Source: Paenibacillus sp. BIHB 4019
Lineage (GTDB): Bacteria > Bacillota > Bacilli > Paenibacillales > Paenibacillaceae
Assembly: GCF_002741035.1 (NCBI RefSeq)
Contig: NZ_CP016808.1
Span: forward strand, 2,492,001-2,556,000
DNA length: 64,000 nucleotides
Direction: 5' to 3'
Shown: positions 43,405 to 51,663 of the stretch, in pieces
How positions within the stretch are numbered: the stretch's first letter is position 1
Layout of the letters: each line of letters begins with the position of its first letter
Translations under genes and position numbers: made by a program
Notes under the pieces: generated by a model
What the model saw: the letters and a program-made list of their open reading frames with translations, nothing else
What the model was told of the DNA's origin: nothing
The model's database searches: none

Positions 43405-44070
43405 ATGGAAGTGAAACGGCTGGAGAAATGGATTGAGATGACAGAACGAACGCTGCTTGAAGAAGTGAGGCTCCAAAGCGTTAACCATGGCGAGCCCATT
43501 CAAGTGGATGTTTTGCCGGAAGGCTGGGAGCTGCTTGGAGCGGGCAATTACGCTGGCGTATTCGTCCATCAAGGTGCGCAGGATATAGCGGTGAAGGTGT
43601 ATGCGCCGGGCAGAGAAGGCTGGGAAGCGGAGCGGGAAGTTTATCGCCGTTTGGGCGATCATCCTGCATATTCGACCTGCTACCATGCTTCCACAAGCAA
43701 TGGGCTGGAATATTTGATGCTGCGCAGGCTTGAAGGGAAGACGCTGTACAAGTGTGTGCTGGAGGGTGTGATCATTGAGGATCGCATTATCGCGGAAATT
43801 GATGCTGCTTTGGATTACGCTCGTGAGCAGGGACTGTTTCCACATGATGTTCATGGCAAAAATGTCATGGTATCCAGCGATGACCGCGGCCTTGTCGTGG
43901 ATGTATCCGATTTTCTTAAAGAAGAGCCTTGCATGATGTGGGATGATTTGAAAAAAGCGTACAACCGGATTTATATGCCGTTTCTATCCAAGCATTCCAT
44001 GCCCGTGCCTGAGTGGGTCATGAATGGTGTGCGCAAAGGCTATCGCTGGGTGCGTGCTTCATCCAGATAG
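43405..44070 (+). CDS. Small serine/threonine-protein-kinase-like protein
   Basis: This 221-residue soluble protein has a kinase-like core: a glycine-rich loop LLGAGNYAGVFVHQG near residue 45, IAVKVYAPG with the lysine near 63, then catalytic loop FPHDVHGKNVMV near 150 and VVDVSDFLK in place of DFG near 170. It is shorter than a full kinase, resembling the YrzF/YbdM type of Bacillus minimal kinases. D-x-x-G-K-N and VDVSDF retain the catalytic Asp, the Asn and a metal Asp, so activity is possible. There is no membrane segment. The substrate is unknown. Confidence 0.82.
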   Translation: MEVKRLEKWIEMTERTLLEEVRLQSVNHGEPIQVDVLPEGWELLGAGNYAGVFVHQGAQDIAVKVYAPGREGWEAEREVYRRLGDHPAYSTCYHASTSNGLEYLMLRRLEGKTLYKCVLEGVIIEDRIIAEIDAALDYAREQGLFPHDVHGKNVMVSSDDRGLVVDVSDFLKEEPCMMWDDLKKAYNRIYMPFLSKHSMPVPEWVMNGVRKGYRWVRASSR

Positions 44071-44079
44071 CTGTGCGCA

Positions 44080-44112
44080 GCCGGGCACCCGCATAGATGA
44101 TGCGTGCCCGGC
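44080..44112. terminator. Strong hairpin between convergent genes
   Basis: GCCGGGCACCCGCAT (44080-44094) pairs with ATGCGTGCCCGGC (44100-44112) apart from a small bulge, with a five-base loop. No U-run follows on either strand, so termination may be Rho-assisted or weak. Confidence 0.5.
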
Positions 44113-44124
44113 CCGCGCCTGTGC

Positions 44125-44331
44125 TTAAGGTTCGGAGTCGAAAGCGTCCAGCTGTTGCTGAGCGGCTTCAACGTCCTTCTTAAGTACATGAAGCCGTTTC
44201 AAATTGCCTTCCAGTGTAATTTTTGCCTTAATGCCGCTTGCCTTCAAATGAGCCTCCAATCGGTCAATGATATCCGCCCTAGAACCGCTTTCGGTTCTAA
44301 TGGCAACCCATCGCCGCCACAGCAGCCCCAT
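44125..44331 (-). CDS. Small protein of unknown function
   Basis: This 68-residue cytosolic protein begins MGLLWRRWVAIRTESGSR. It appears to have a beta strand, a helix (ADIIDRLEAHLKASG), two strands (IKAKITLEG, KRLHVLKK) and a C-terminal helix. The ATG at 44331 has GGAGG eight bases upstream; an upstream GTG at 44355 in the same frame lacks a site. I do not know the family, but the ribosome site and coding-like composition support a real gene. It converges on the kinase-like gene. Confidence 0.6.
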   Translation of the reverse strand: MGLLWRRWVAIRTESGSRADIIDRLEAHLKASGIKAKITLEGNLKRLHVLKKDVEAAQQQLDAFDSEP

Positions 44332-44480
44332 CCTATGCACCTCCGAGTTCTGCACAGATTATCCGTTCAAGCTATATATATTCCGGATCCTCCCGCTGCC
44401 ATGACAGATTTATTCAAAGGGCCGGAGGATAAGCTCGCATTTCCCGGAAGCGGCATTATAAGCTTTCCAGAAATGACATG

Positions 44481-44496
44481 ACATAGTATACTAGGT
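44481..44496 (+). promoter_or_regulatory. Candidate operator shared with the mannosidase promoter
   Basis: ACATAGTATACTAGGT contains the perfect palindrome TAGTATACTA and is closely repeated at 45928-45944. It lies 60-80 bases upstream of the GntR/LacI-type regulator start, consistent with autoregulation. GTATAATCATG just downstream may include its -10. Confidence 0.55.
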
Positions 44497-44558
44497 GGAT
44501 ATGTATAATCATGACATCGTCCCGGTACGACCAAATAGATGCTGAAGGTGAATGTATA

Positions 44559-45725
44559 ATGGAAGGCATGAACGCTTTAAAGCCTAGATATGAACAAATG
44601 TATCTTATGCTGCGCGAAAAGATCCAAATCGGAGATTATACGGTCGGTGACCGCATCCCTTCGGAGAAGGAGCTGATGGAGGAATTTTCCGTCAGCCGGA
44701 TTACCTCCAAGAAAGCACTGGATATGCTCGTTCAAGACGGCTATATTATGCGTCAGCCGGGCCGCGGCTCGTTCGTCATCGAGCATGCAATTCAGGAGCA
44801 GGGCGAAGCTCTGCCTGCACAAGACCAGGCCGCTCAGGCAGTTGCTTCAGTGCGCACACAGCAGATTGTATTAGGGCTCATCATGGAGGATTTCAGCGAC
44901 AGCTACGGCAAGGAAATGCTGTCGGAGATGGAGCGGACGGCGCAGGCGCTCGGCGTTTATTTGATGCTGCGCATCTCTTTTTCCCAGCCCGATGTAGAAG
45001 AGAAGGCGATTCAGATGCTGCGCCAATACGGCGTAGATGGCCTGATTATTTATCCGACACGCGGTCAAAACTTCAGCCCGGAAATTTTAAAGCTGGTCAT
45101 CGACAAATTCCCGCATGTGCTGGTAGATCGTTATTTGAAATGGACGGATACAACGGCAATCAGCTCAGACAACGTAGAAGCGGCGCGGATGGGTGTCCAG
45201 CATTTATTCAACTATGGCCATCGCCATATTGGACTGCTTGCTTCGCGGGTGACGGACAATGTGGCCATTGAGGAACGGATTGAAGGGTTTGTGCAGGCGC
45301 ATGCTGAAGGCGGCATTTTGCTGGACCGCTCGTCCTGGCTGACCGATATGAACTGGACGTCCAATGACAATTCCAGCAGCCACCTCATCGACAAATATGT
45401 AAAAATCATTCAGCAGATGCTGCGCGAGCACCCGCGGATTACCGCATTGTTTGCAATGGAATATGAGCTGGCGCTCATAGCGAAGGAAGCGGTAGAGAAG
45501 ATGGGCCTGCAACTTCCGCAGCAAATTTCGATTATTTGCTTTGACAGTCCGCAGAGCACGTCGGCGCTGTATCCGTTCACGCATTTGGAGCAGAACGAGA
45601 AAGAAATTGGCCGCCTCGCTGTCAATAATGTGCTGGAACTGATTCAGGGCGCTACGCTTCCTAGCAAAATATCGCTGCAAGTAAAGCTTGTCCAAGGCAA
45701 ATCGACAGGGCCAGCCCCCCAATAG
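44559..45725 (+). CDS. GntR/LacI chimeric transcriptional regulator (AraR type)
   Basis: This 388-residue regulator joins an N-terminal GntR winged helix (YEQMYLMLREKIQIGDYTVG near residue 10, SVSRITSKKALDML near 45) to a LacI-type sugar-binding domain (VLGLIMEDFSDSYGKEM onward). Within that domain VDRYLKWTDTTAISSDNVEAA and GHRHIGLLASR are typical LacI-like motifs. The ATG at 44559 is preferred (GAAGGTGA at good spacing). Arabinose regulator AraR has this architecture. It is next to a mannosidase and sugar ABC importer, so the effector is likely a mannose-containing sugar. The same operator-like sequence stands before both transcription units. Confidence 0.9.
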   Translation: MEGMNALKPRYEQMYLMLREKIQIGDYTVGDRIPSEKELMEEFSVSRITSKKALDMLVQDGYIMRQPGRGSFVIEHAIQEQGEALPAQDQAAQAVASVRTQQIVLGLIMEDFSDSYGKEMLSEMERTAQALGVYLMLRISFSQPDVEEKAIQMLRQYGVDGLIIYPTRGQNFSPEILKLVIDKFPHVLVDRYLKWTDTTAISSDNVEAARMGVQHLFNYGHRHIGLLASRVTDNVAIEERIEGFVQAHAEGGILLDRSSWLTDMNWTSNDNSSSHLIDKYVKIIQQMLREHPRITALFAMEYELALIAKEAVEKMGLQLPQQISIICFDSPQSTSALYPFTHLEQNEKEIGRLAVNNVLELIQGATLPSKISLQVKLVQGKSTGPAPQ

Positions 45726-45805
45726 GCAAGCATGCTGCTGAGCAGCTTTTGCGTGCTTGGCATATTTTTAAGCTCGCGTGGGAAACTAAATGCAAGTATA
45801 GAGAT

Positions 45806-45848
45806 AAAGCCCTTCTGTCAATTGGGACAGCAAGGGCTTTGTGTTTAT
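45806..45848 (+). terminator. Intrinsic terminator
   Basis: AAAGCCCTT (45806-45814) pairs with AAGGGCTTT (45832-45840), with inner TGTC/GACA pairing, followed by GTGTTTA. It ends the regulator transcript. Confidence 0.78.
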
Positions 45849-45927
45849 ATTTCATTATAATTTAAGGACATGGATAGGGAATTTGCCCAGCAAACAATTA
45901 ACATGCTATTTGTTTTTAAATAATATA

Positions 45928-45996
45928 ACATAGTATATTGACATACCATGAAATATAGATTAATATCGGTACATAAACTACTTGAAAGCGCTTATA
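45928..45996 (+). promoter_or_regulatory. Mannosidase operon promoter with regulator operator and cre site
   Basis: TTGACA (45938-45943) and TAATAT (45961-45966), spaced 17 bases, form a strong promoter. The operator-like ACATAGTATATTGACAT (45928-45944) overlaps the -35. TGAAAGCGCTTATA (45983-45996) matches the catabolite-control cre consensus TGWAANCGNTNWCA except for one base and lies just after the start point. Induction by the local sugar regulator plus glucose repression by CcpA is predicted. Confidence 0.75.
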
Positions 45997-46014
45997 TAGA
46001 AAGGGATGCTTGAA

Positions 46015-47331
46015 ATGACTGAAGTAATGGAAACGCTGCCGACATCGGTGCAGTCGTTGATCCAGGAAGTAGAAGGGAAGCTCGGTTCGCGTACGAAGCT
46101 GGCCCGGATGTTTGCAAACTGTTTCTCCAATACGTTGACGACGACGTTGAAGCCTCAGCCGGACGGTGCTATTTTCGTCATTACGGGTGATATTCCAGCG
46201 ATGTGGCTGCGGGATTCGGCAGCTCAGGTTCGTCCGTACTTAATTTTAGCGAACGAAGATGCAGAGATGGCGCGCTTAATTGAAGGCGTTGTCAAACGGC
46301 AAATTCAACATATATTGCAGGACCCTTATGCGAATGCGTTTAATGAACATGCCAACAGCAAGGGGCATCAGAACGATTTAACGGAAATGACGCCTTGGCT
46401 ATGGGAGCGCAAGTATGAAATTGACTCGCTCTGCTATCCGATCCAGCTTGCTTATCTGCTGTGGAAGACAACGGGAACTACAGCGCATTTTGATGAGGCG
46501 TTCACTGAAGCCTGCTTCAGCATTTTGCGGGTGTGGAGAACGGAGCAGAACCACGATGGGCAGTCGAGCTACCGTTTCCAAAGAACGGATTGTCCGCAGT
46601 CGGATACGCTGCTGAATGAAGGCAAAGGAACGCCAAGCGCAGTAACGGGCATGACCTGGTCAGGCTTCCGCCCAAGTGACGATGCTTGCGACTACGGTTA
46701 TCTCATTCCATCGAACATGTTTGCTATCGTCGTACTGGATTATATGGCTGAAATTGCGGTTGAAGTGCTTGACAATCAAGAGCTCGCGAAGCAAGCGGCT
46801 GCTCTCCGTCAGGAAATTCAAGCGGGCATTGAGCAGTATGCGACAGTCGAGCATGAGCAGTTCGGCAAAATTTTCGCTTATGAGACAGATGGCCTTGGCG
46901 CTTACAATTTGATGGACGATGCGAATGTGCCAAGCTTGCTGTCCTTGCCGTACCTTGGCTGCTGCAAGCTGGATGATCCTATTTATTTGAACACAAGACG
47001 CTTCGTGCTGAGTGAGGGGAATCCCTATTACTTCACAGGTACGGCGGCGCAAGGAATTGGCAGCCCTCATACTCCGGAAAACTATATCTGGCACATTTCG
47101 CTTGCTATGCAAGCGCTGACTTCACAAGATGAGGCAGAGGTTGAACGACTTCTGAACGTGCTGGAGAGCACGGATGCCGGAACTGATTTTCTGCATGAAG
47201 GCTTTCATAAAGATGATCCAAGCGAGTATACTCGCGAATGGTTTTCTTGGGCCAATGCCTTGTTTAGCGAATTGATTTTGACGTATTGCGGCTTTAAGGT
47301 TCCATCGAGCATGAATGCTCGTTCAATATAG
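46015..47331 (+). CDS. Glycoside hydrolase family 125 (exo-alpha-1,6-mannosidase)
   Basis: This 438-residue inverting mannosidase removes alpha-1,6-linked mannose from non-reducing ends. The hallmark GDIPAMWLRDSAAQVRPYL lies near residue 55; the NDLTEMTPWLWERKYEIDSLCYP segment near 125 and TGMTWSGFRPSDDACDYGYL near 215 also fit GH125. There is no signal peptide, so it acts inside the cell on imported mannosides. The ATG at 46015 is preferred because AAAGGG is nine bases upstream; the in-frame ATG at 46006 is too close. It is the first gene of an operon with a sugar ABC importer. Confidence 0.92.
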   Translation: MTEVMETLPTSVQSLIQEVEGKLGSRTKLARMFANCFSNTLTTTLKPQPDGAIFVITGDIPAMWLRDSAAQVRPYLILANEDAEMARLIEGVVKRQIQHILQDPYANAFNEHANSKGHQNDLTEMTPWLWERKYEIDSLCYPIQLAYLLWKTTGTTAHFDEAFTEACFSILRVWRTEQNHDGQSSYRFQRTDCPQSDTLLNEGKGTPSAVTGMTWSGFRPSDDACDYGYLIPSNMFAIVVLDYMAEIAVEVLDNQELAKQAAALRQEIQAGIEQYATVEHEQFGKIFAYETDGLGAYNLMDDANVPSLLSLPYLGCCKLDDPIYLNTRRFVLSEGNPYYFTGTAAQGIGSPHTPENYIWHISLAMQALTSQDEAEVERLLNVLESTDAGTDFLHEGFHKDDPSEYTREWFSWANALFSELILTYCGFKVPSSMNARSI

Positions 47332-47378
47332 GAACAAATAATAAGCGTAACAGACGGACAATAAGGGGAGCGATCAAG

Positions 47379-48752
47379 ATGGCAGGTAAAAAAACAATTC
47401 TGGCAGGTACGGTTGCAGCTTTAACTGTTTTCACAGCAGCATGTTCAGGAAATGCAGGCACAAACAGCACGGAAAGCCCAAGTGCATCTTCTGCTAGCGG
47501 AGCGACAAAGACGGTTAAAGTCGCTTATGGCAAATGGAATGAGACGGATAACTGGGGCAAGTGGCTGACGAGCGTGAAGGCGGATTTTGAAAAAGCGAAC
47601 CCGGGTGTTACCGTTCAACTGCAGCCGATTGAAGGCTCGCAATATGCAACGAAAATTCCGCTGCTGATGATGGATGAGAAAACAGCACCTGAAGTGCTTG
47701 CAGAAGATTCCTTCATGATTAATGCTGACAGCGAAGCGGGCTACCTGCAGCCGCTAGATGTGGCTTCATGGGAAGATTGGGGCAAATTCAACGAGGGCAT
47801 TAAAGCGGCTGTAACAGGTACGGACAGCAAAATTTATGGCGTGCCTTTCTCCACGGACGTTCGCGGCTTGTACTACAATAAAGAGCTGTTCAAGCAAGCA
47901 GGTCTGCCTGTGCCTTGGGAGCCGAAGAGCTGGGATGATGTACTGAGCGCTTCCCGCACGATTAAATCCAAGCTTACGGACATTATTCCTTTCTGGATGA
48001 ACTCCGGCAAAGCGGGACAAGAAGCAACAACGATGCAAACCTTCGAAATGCTGCTATACGGAACTAACGACACACTTTATGAAGATGGCAAATGGGTGAC
48101 GCAAAGCCCAGGCATTCTGAGCTCGCTGAATTTCATTCACTCCATCTACTCCGAGGGCATGGGTCCAAAAATGTCGCAAGTACTGACTGCTCAAGCAGGC
48201 CAAGTATTGGAGACCGATCTGATGCCGAATCAAAAAGTCGCTATCGTTCTTAACGGCAACTGGCTGACAGGCAACTGGTCCGCTAGCGGCGGCAAGCCTT
48301 GGCCGGAAGCGCTTGATGTATATGATTTCGTGAAAATGCCGACTGAGAAAGGCCAAGAGCCTGGATTCACTTCGATGTCTGGCGGCTGGACGCTTAGCGT
48401 TGGCGCGAAATCCGCTGAAAAAGAGCTTGGCTTCGAATTTATTAAAATGGCTATCAATGAGCAGCACAACAAAGAGTTCGCTATGCTGGACGGCGCTCTA
48501 ACGCCTCGTACTGACGTAGCTGCTGATACGGAATACACGGGCCAGCCTGGCACGTTGTATGGCGTAGCTGCTGAATTTATTACGTACACGCATGTTCGTC
48601 CTACTAATGCGAACTATCCAGCCGTATCAACTTCGATTCAGGAAATGGTTGAGAAAGTGGCATCGGGCTCACTTGCGCCTGAGGCGGCAATGAAAGAATA
48701 TGCAACAAGCGTAGAAAGAACAGTAGGCGCTGATAAAGTAGCGACGAAGTAG
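47379..48752 (+). CDS. Carbohydrate ABC importer substrate-binding lipoprotein
   Basis: This 457-residue binding protein of the CUT1 class has lipobox TAAC (Cys near residue 22) and a short Ser/Ala linker, then TVKVAYGKWNETDNWGKWL and the typical ADFEKANPGVTVQLQPI near residue 70. YGVPFSTDVRGLYYNKELF near 155 is a conserved sugar-binding-protein motif. It delivers oligosaccharide, probably mannoside, to the two permeases downstream. An internal terminator hairpin separates it from them. A cognate ATPase is not encoded here; CUT1 systems commonly share an MsmX-type ATPase encoded elsewhere. Confidence 0.93.
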   Translation: MAGKKTILAGTVAALTVFTAACSGNAGTNSTESPSASSASGATKTVKVAYGKWNETDNWGKWLTSVKADFEKANPGVTVQLQPIEGSQYATKIPLLMMDEKTAPEVLAEDSFMINADSEAGYLQPLDVASWEDWGKFNEGIKAAVTGTDSKIYGVPFSTDVRGLYYNKELFKQAGLPVPWEPKSWDDVLSASRTIKSKLTDIIPFWMNSGKAGQEATTMQTFEMLLYGTNDTLYEDGKWVTQSPGILSSLNFIHSIYSEGMGPKMSQVLTAQAGQVLETDLMPNQKVAIVLNGNWLTGNWSASGGKPWPEALDVYDFVKMPTEKGQEPGFTSMSGGWTLSVGAKSAEKELGFEFIKMAINEQHNKEFAMLDGALTPRTDVAADTEYTGQPGTLYGVAAEFITYTHVRPTNANYPAVSTSIQEMVEKVASGSLAPEAAMKEYATSVERTVGADKVATK

Positions 48753-48764
48753 CACACAGCTGGG

Positions 48765-48803
48765 AAGCCGATTGTTGCTTAACAACAATCGGCTTGTCTT
48801 TTT
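48765..48803 (+). terminator. Intercistronic terminator between binding protein and permeases
   Basis: The perfect 13-bp arms AAGCCGATTGTTG (48765-48777) and CAACAATCGGCTT (48783-48795), with a five-base loop, are followed by GTCTTTTTC. It lies inside the operon and would keep permease levels below binding-protein levels. Confidence 0.78.
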
Positions 48804-48827
48804 CAAATTCAGTCAGGAGGATACCAG

Positions 48828-49739
48828 ATGGAAGCGATAAACTCGCGATTTCCCAAAGCGAAAAGGAAAGGGAACGGAAGTGAACAGTGGAGGGCGGCGC
48901 TATTTTTATCGCCTAGCTGGCTGTTGCTTTTACTCTTTTTCTTCGTGCCGGCAGTTTTAACTTTTTATTTCGCGTTTACAAATATGGCTTTGACCGGAGC
49001 GGCAGCAGCGAATACGCAGTTTGTCGGGTTCCAAAACTTCACGAACATGTTTCAGGATGCGACATTCCGCACTTCTGTAGGCAACACCATCGTATTCCTC
49101 ATTTTCTCGGCCGTTGTTGGCCAGCAAGTTATGGGTTTTCTTATCGCTTTTTTAATGAATGGCAGAAACCGCGTATTCCGCAGTGTTGTCGGCTCCATCG
49201 TTATTTCGGGCTGGGTAGCACCAGAAGTGGTATGTGCGTTTGTATGGTTCGCTTTTCTGAATGATACCGGAACGGCTAATGCGGTCATTCAAGGCATCGG
49301 CTTTGAGCCTATCGCTTGGCTGTATACGTTCCCAATGGTATCCGTTATTATTGCAAACGTATGGCATGGAACAGCCTTCTCGATGATGGTATTCCAGGCT
49401 GCACTAGGCGATGTGCCTAAAGAGGTTGAGGAAGCGGCAATGATCGATGGCGCTTCGGCTTGGCAGAGACTTATCCGCATTACCATTCCAATGATTAGCG
49501 GTTCAGTTGTAACGAATATGGTACTTGTAACGCTTCAAACACTAGGCTCCTTTACACTCATTTATGCGCTGACAGGTGGCGGTCCAGGAAATGCAACGGA
49601 AACGCTGCCGATCTATATGTATCATCAGGCCTTTGTCAACTATCAGCTTGGCTACGGCACAGCTATTTCTCTTGTTCTGCTGTTGATCGGTATTATTGCC
49701 AGTCTGTTGTATATGAAGCTTCTGAAAGTGAAGCTGTAG
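48828..49739 (+). CDS. Carbohydrate ABC importer permease 1
   Basis: This 303-residue MalF/UgpA-type permease has about six membrane helices after a basic N-terminal tail. The EAA loop is visible as VPKEVEEAAMIDGASAWQRLIRITIPMI near residue 208 (conserved E-A-A, D-G-A). It pairs with the next permease to make the channel. There is a strong AGGAGG site. Only weak coupling to the preceding gene is expected, because of the terminator between them. Confidence 0.94.
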   Translation: MEAINSRFPKAKRKGNGSEQWRAALFLSPSWLLLLLFFFVPAVLTFYFAFTNMALTGAAAANTQFVGFQNFTNMFQDATFRTSVGNTIVFLIFSAVVGQQVMGFLIAFLMNGRNRVFRSVVGSIVISGWVAPEVVCAFVWFAFLNDTGTANAVIQGIGFEPIAWLYTFPMVSVIIANVWHGTAFSMMVFQAALGDVPKEVEEAAMIDGASAWQRLIRITIPMISGSVVTNMVLVTLQTLGSFTLIYALTGGGPGNATETLPIYMYHQAFVNYQLGYGTAISLVLLLIGIIASLLYMKLLKVKL

Positions 49740-49787
49740 TTCCAACGCAAAGCTTGGATAATGGTTTATTAAAAGGAGGACGCGCAA

Positions 49788-50642
49788 ATGAGCAGCAACG
49801 TACGCAAGCGCCCCAGAATGAATCGGTTTATGGTCGGCCGGGTGCTTCCTTATATTATTTTGAGTTTTATCGCCTTATTGTTTCTGCTTCCTATGCTGTG
49901 GCTCGTATTGGCTTCGTTCGACGGAGCAGCCACTCTTGCTCTGAAGGTGCCTGATGAGGTAACGCTGAGCAATTATACCTCTACGCTGTCGAGCTCGGAC
50001 AATCAGCGCTCTTTCGGCAATGGCTTGCTTCTGGCTCTTGGACAAGCGCTGCTTGTCGTCACTGCGGCGGGGCTAGCTTCTTATCCGCTGTCACGTTACC
50101 AGCTGCGGTATAAGCGTCCGTTTATGTACGTCATCCTGTTCGCAACAGGCTTGCCGATTACGGCAGTTATGGTTCCGGTTTATCAGTTTTTCCTTTACAT
50201 GAAAATTCAAGATTCCCTGTTTTTCACCATTTTGTTCTTGGCCGCATCCGCGCTGCCATACTCCATCTGGATGATGAAAAACTTCATGGATTCCGTACCT
50301 TTGGAGCTGGAGGAAGCTGCTTGGGTGGACGGCGCGTCCATCTGGACGACGCTTCGCCTTGTCGTTGCTCCACTGATGCTGCCAGGCATTTTCACCGTCG
50401 GCATTTTCGCCTTTGCAGGCAGCTGGGGGAACTTCCTCGTTCCATTCATTTTGCTGCAAAGCCCGCAGAAGCTTCCTGCTGCCGTTACCATTTACCAGTA
50501 TTTTGGGCAAAATGGCATCGTGCAATATGGCAAGCTGGCGGCCTTCTCGATTATTTACACGATCCCTGCGGTCGCGCTTTATGTGTTCGGCCAACGCTTT
50601 ATGTCCCAAGGCTTTAGCTTTGGCGGGGCGAACAAGGGTTAA
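49788..50642 (+). CDS. Carbohydrate ABC importer permease 2
   Basis: This 284-residue MalG/UgpE-type permease has the EAA loop VPLELEEAAWVDGASIWTTLRLVVAPLM near residue 173 and a C-terminal GQRFMSQGFSFGGANKG-like end. Six membrane helices are predicted. It lies 48 bases downstream of permease 1 with an AGGAGG site. The system lacks a local ATPase gene. The operon ends with a terminator directly downstream. Confidence 0.94.
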   Translation: MSSNVRKRPRMNRFMVGRVLPYIILSFIALLFLLPMLWLVLASFDGAATLALKVPDEVTLSNYTSTLSSSDNQRSFGNGLLLALGQALLVVTAAGLASYPLSRYQLRYKRPFMYVILFATGLPITAVMVPVYQFFLYMKIQDSLFFTILFLAASALPYSIWMMKNFMDSVPLELEEAAWVDGASIWTTLRLVVAPLMLPGIFTVGIFAFAGSWGNFLVPFILLQSPQKLPAAVTIYQYFGQNGIVQYGKLAAFSIIYTIPAVALYVFGQRFMSQGFSFGGANKG

Positions 50643-50665
50643 TTACGGAGTAATAGTTTTAAATG

Positions 50666-50716
50666 AAAAAGCAGCAAGCCCCACCACTTAGTCGGATGGG
50701 CTTGCCGCTTTTTTTG
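50666..50716. terminator. Bidirectional intrinsic terminator
   Basis: AAAAAGCAGCAAGCCC (50666-50681) pairs with GGGCTTGCCGCTTTTT (from 50698) with one mismatch, followed by T's. It separates the permease gene from the convergent nuclease remnant. Confidence 0.82.
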
Positions 50717-50728
50717 GTATTCGTAACA

Positions 50729-51454
50729 TTAGCGCTCGTGGCGTTTTTGTTTCATGTTTAAGATTTCGGATTCAGTAAGACCGGATGCTTTAGCAATAAT
50801 ATGCGCTTCAACTCCAAGAGCTATAAGCTCGGAAGCAATTTCGATTGTTTTTTTTCGCTCGCCGCGGGCCTCCCCTTCTGCTAAAGCACCTTCAATCATG
50901 GAAGCCTCGTCGTGCAAATACTTTTGCCGATCCTCATACAGGCGACGCGCTTCTGTATCCTGGCTAAGAAACTCAAGTGTATTCATAGCTTTCTTTAATA
51001 CAGGATCGTTCATGGTGAGCACCTCCCAATTGGATTTATTCGTACTCTTTAGAAACAGCAGCCAATTGACCAATCCTCCATTTCCAACAGGTACTGCGAG
51101 GCCATCTAGCTTGGGCAATTCTAAAAAATGCAGTTCTATATCATCGATTAGGGAAATGCCACTGCGATCTTCTCGAAGGTGAAACACGTTATGATACTGT
51201 TCGTTAGGCAAAAATGAGTAATTAAGAATATTGATTGTGACACATTTTTTGAGCAGCTTATAAGATTGACCTTCTTGCAATTGTCCATTGTAGAGCTTAC
51301 TCCAATAAAAAAGAGTGCGCTTCTCAGTGTCATATTTATTGAACAGTTGCATTTCAACATTAATTAGTTCACCTTCGGCGGTTTTACCCCGAATATCTAA
51401 GATCGATTGTTTGTCTCGTGGAGCATCTTATTCTGTATAGGGATTGAGAAGAAG
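50729..51454 (-). pseudogene. Rpn-family recombination-promoting nuclease/putative transposase, 5'-truncated and interrupted
   Basis: The open part (207 residues from 51352) has the C-terminal two thirds of an Rpn (PD-(D/E)XK) protein: VEMQLFNKYDTEKRTLFYWSKLY, FHLREDRSG, a long E/A/R-rich helix (EGALAEGEARGERKK) and a C-terminal helix. Reading upstream in the same frame the protein continues (LDIRGKTAEGELIN, DAPRDKQS) and then meets TAA at 51428-51430, with five further family-like codons (NPYTE) and LLL before another stop at 51455-51457. The N-terminal 50-70 residues are absent. Nuclease residues Asp (LDIR) and Glu/Gln (VEMQ) are still present. I read it as a decayed gene. Confidence 0.8.
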
Positions 51455-51540
51455 TCAAAGGAATAGGTTGACCCATCCGTCTTTTGTTGTTACTATTTTG
51501 TGGAAAATACTTTTACGGCAATCGTTCATCACTTTTCTCA

Positions 51541-51639
51541 AGGTGAAACGGCTGTCGCCGTCCTTTGGCGGCGCGGCGCGTTTCATTCCGAGAAATATAA
51601 GCTTAATGATAAGTGTGAAGCTTATGCAAGCTTATATTT
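51541..51639 (-). repeat. Structured repeat, copy B
   Basis: Reverse-complement counterpart of the element at 19884-19982. Its first hairpin has perfect 12-bp arms, AAATATAAGCTT (51593-51604) and AAGCTTATATTT (51628-51639). The second runs GAAACG (51545-51550) to CGTTTC (51579-51584) around a G+C-rich core with GCCGTCCTTTGGCGGC. It lies between the Rpn remnant and the aldo/keto reductase gene. Confidence 0.82.
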
Positions 51640-51663
51640 TAAAAAAGAACAGGAGGAACAAAG

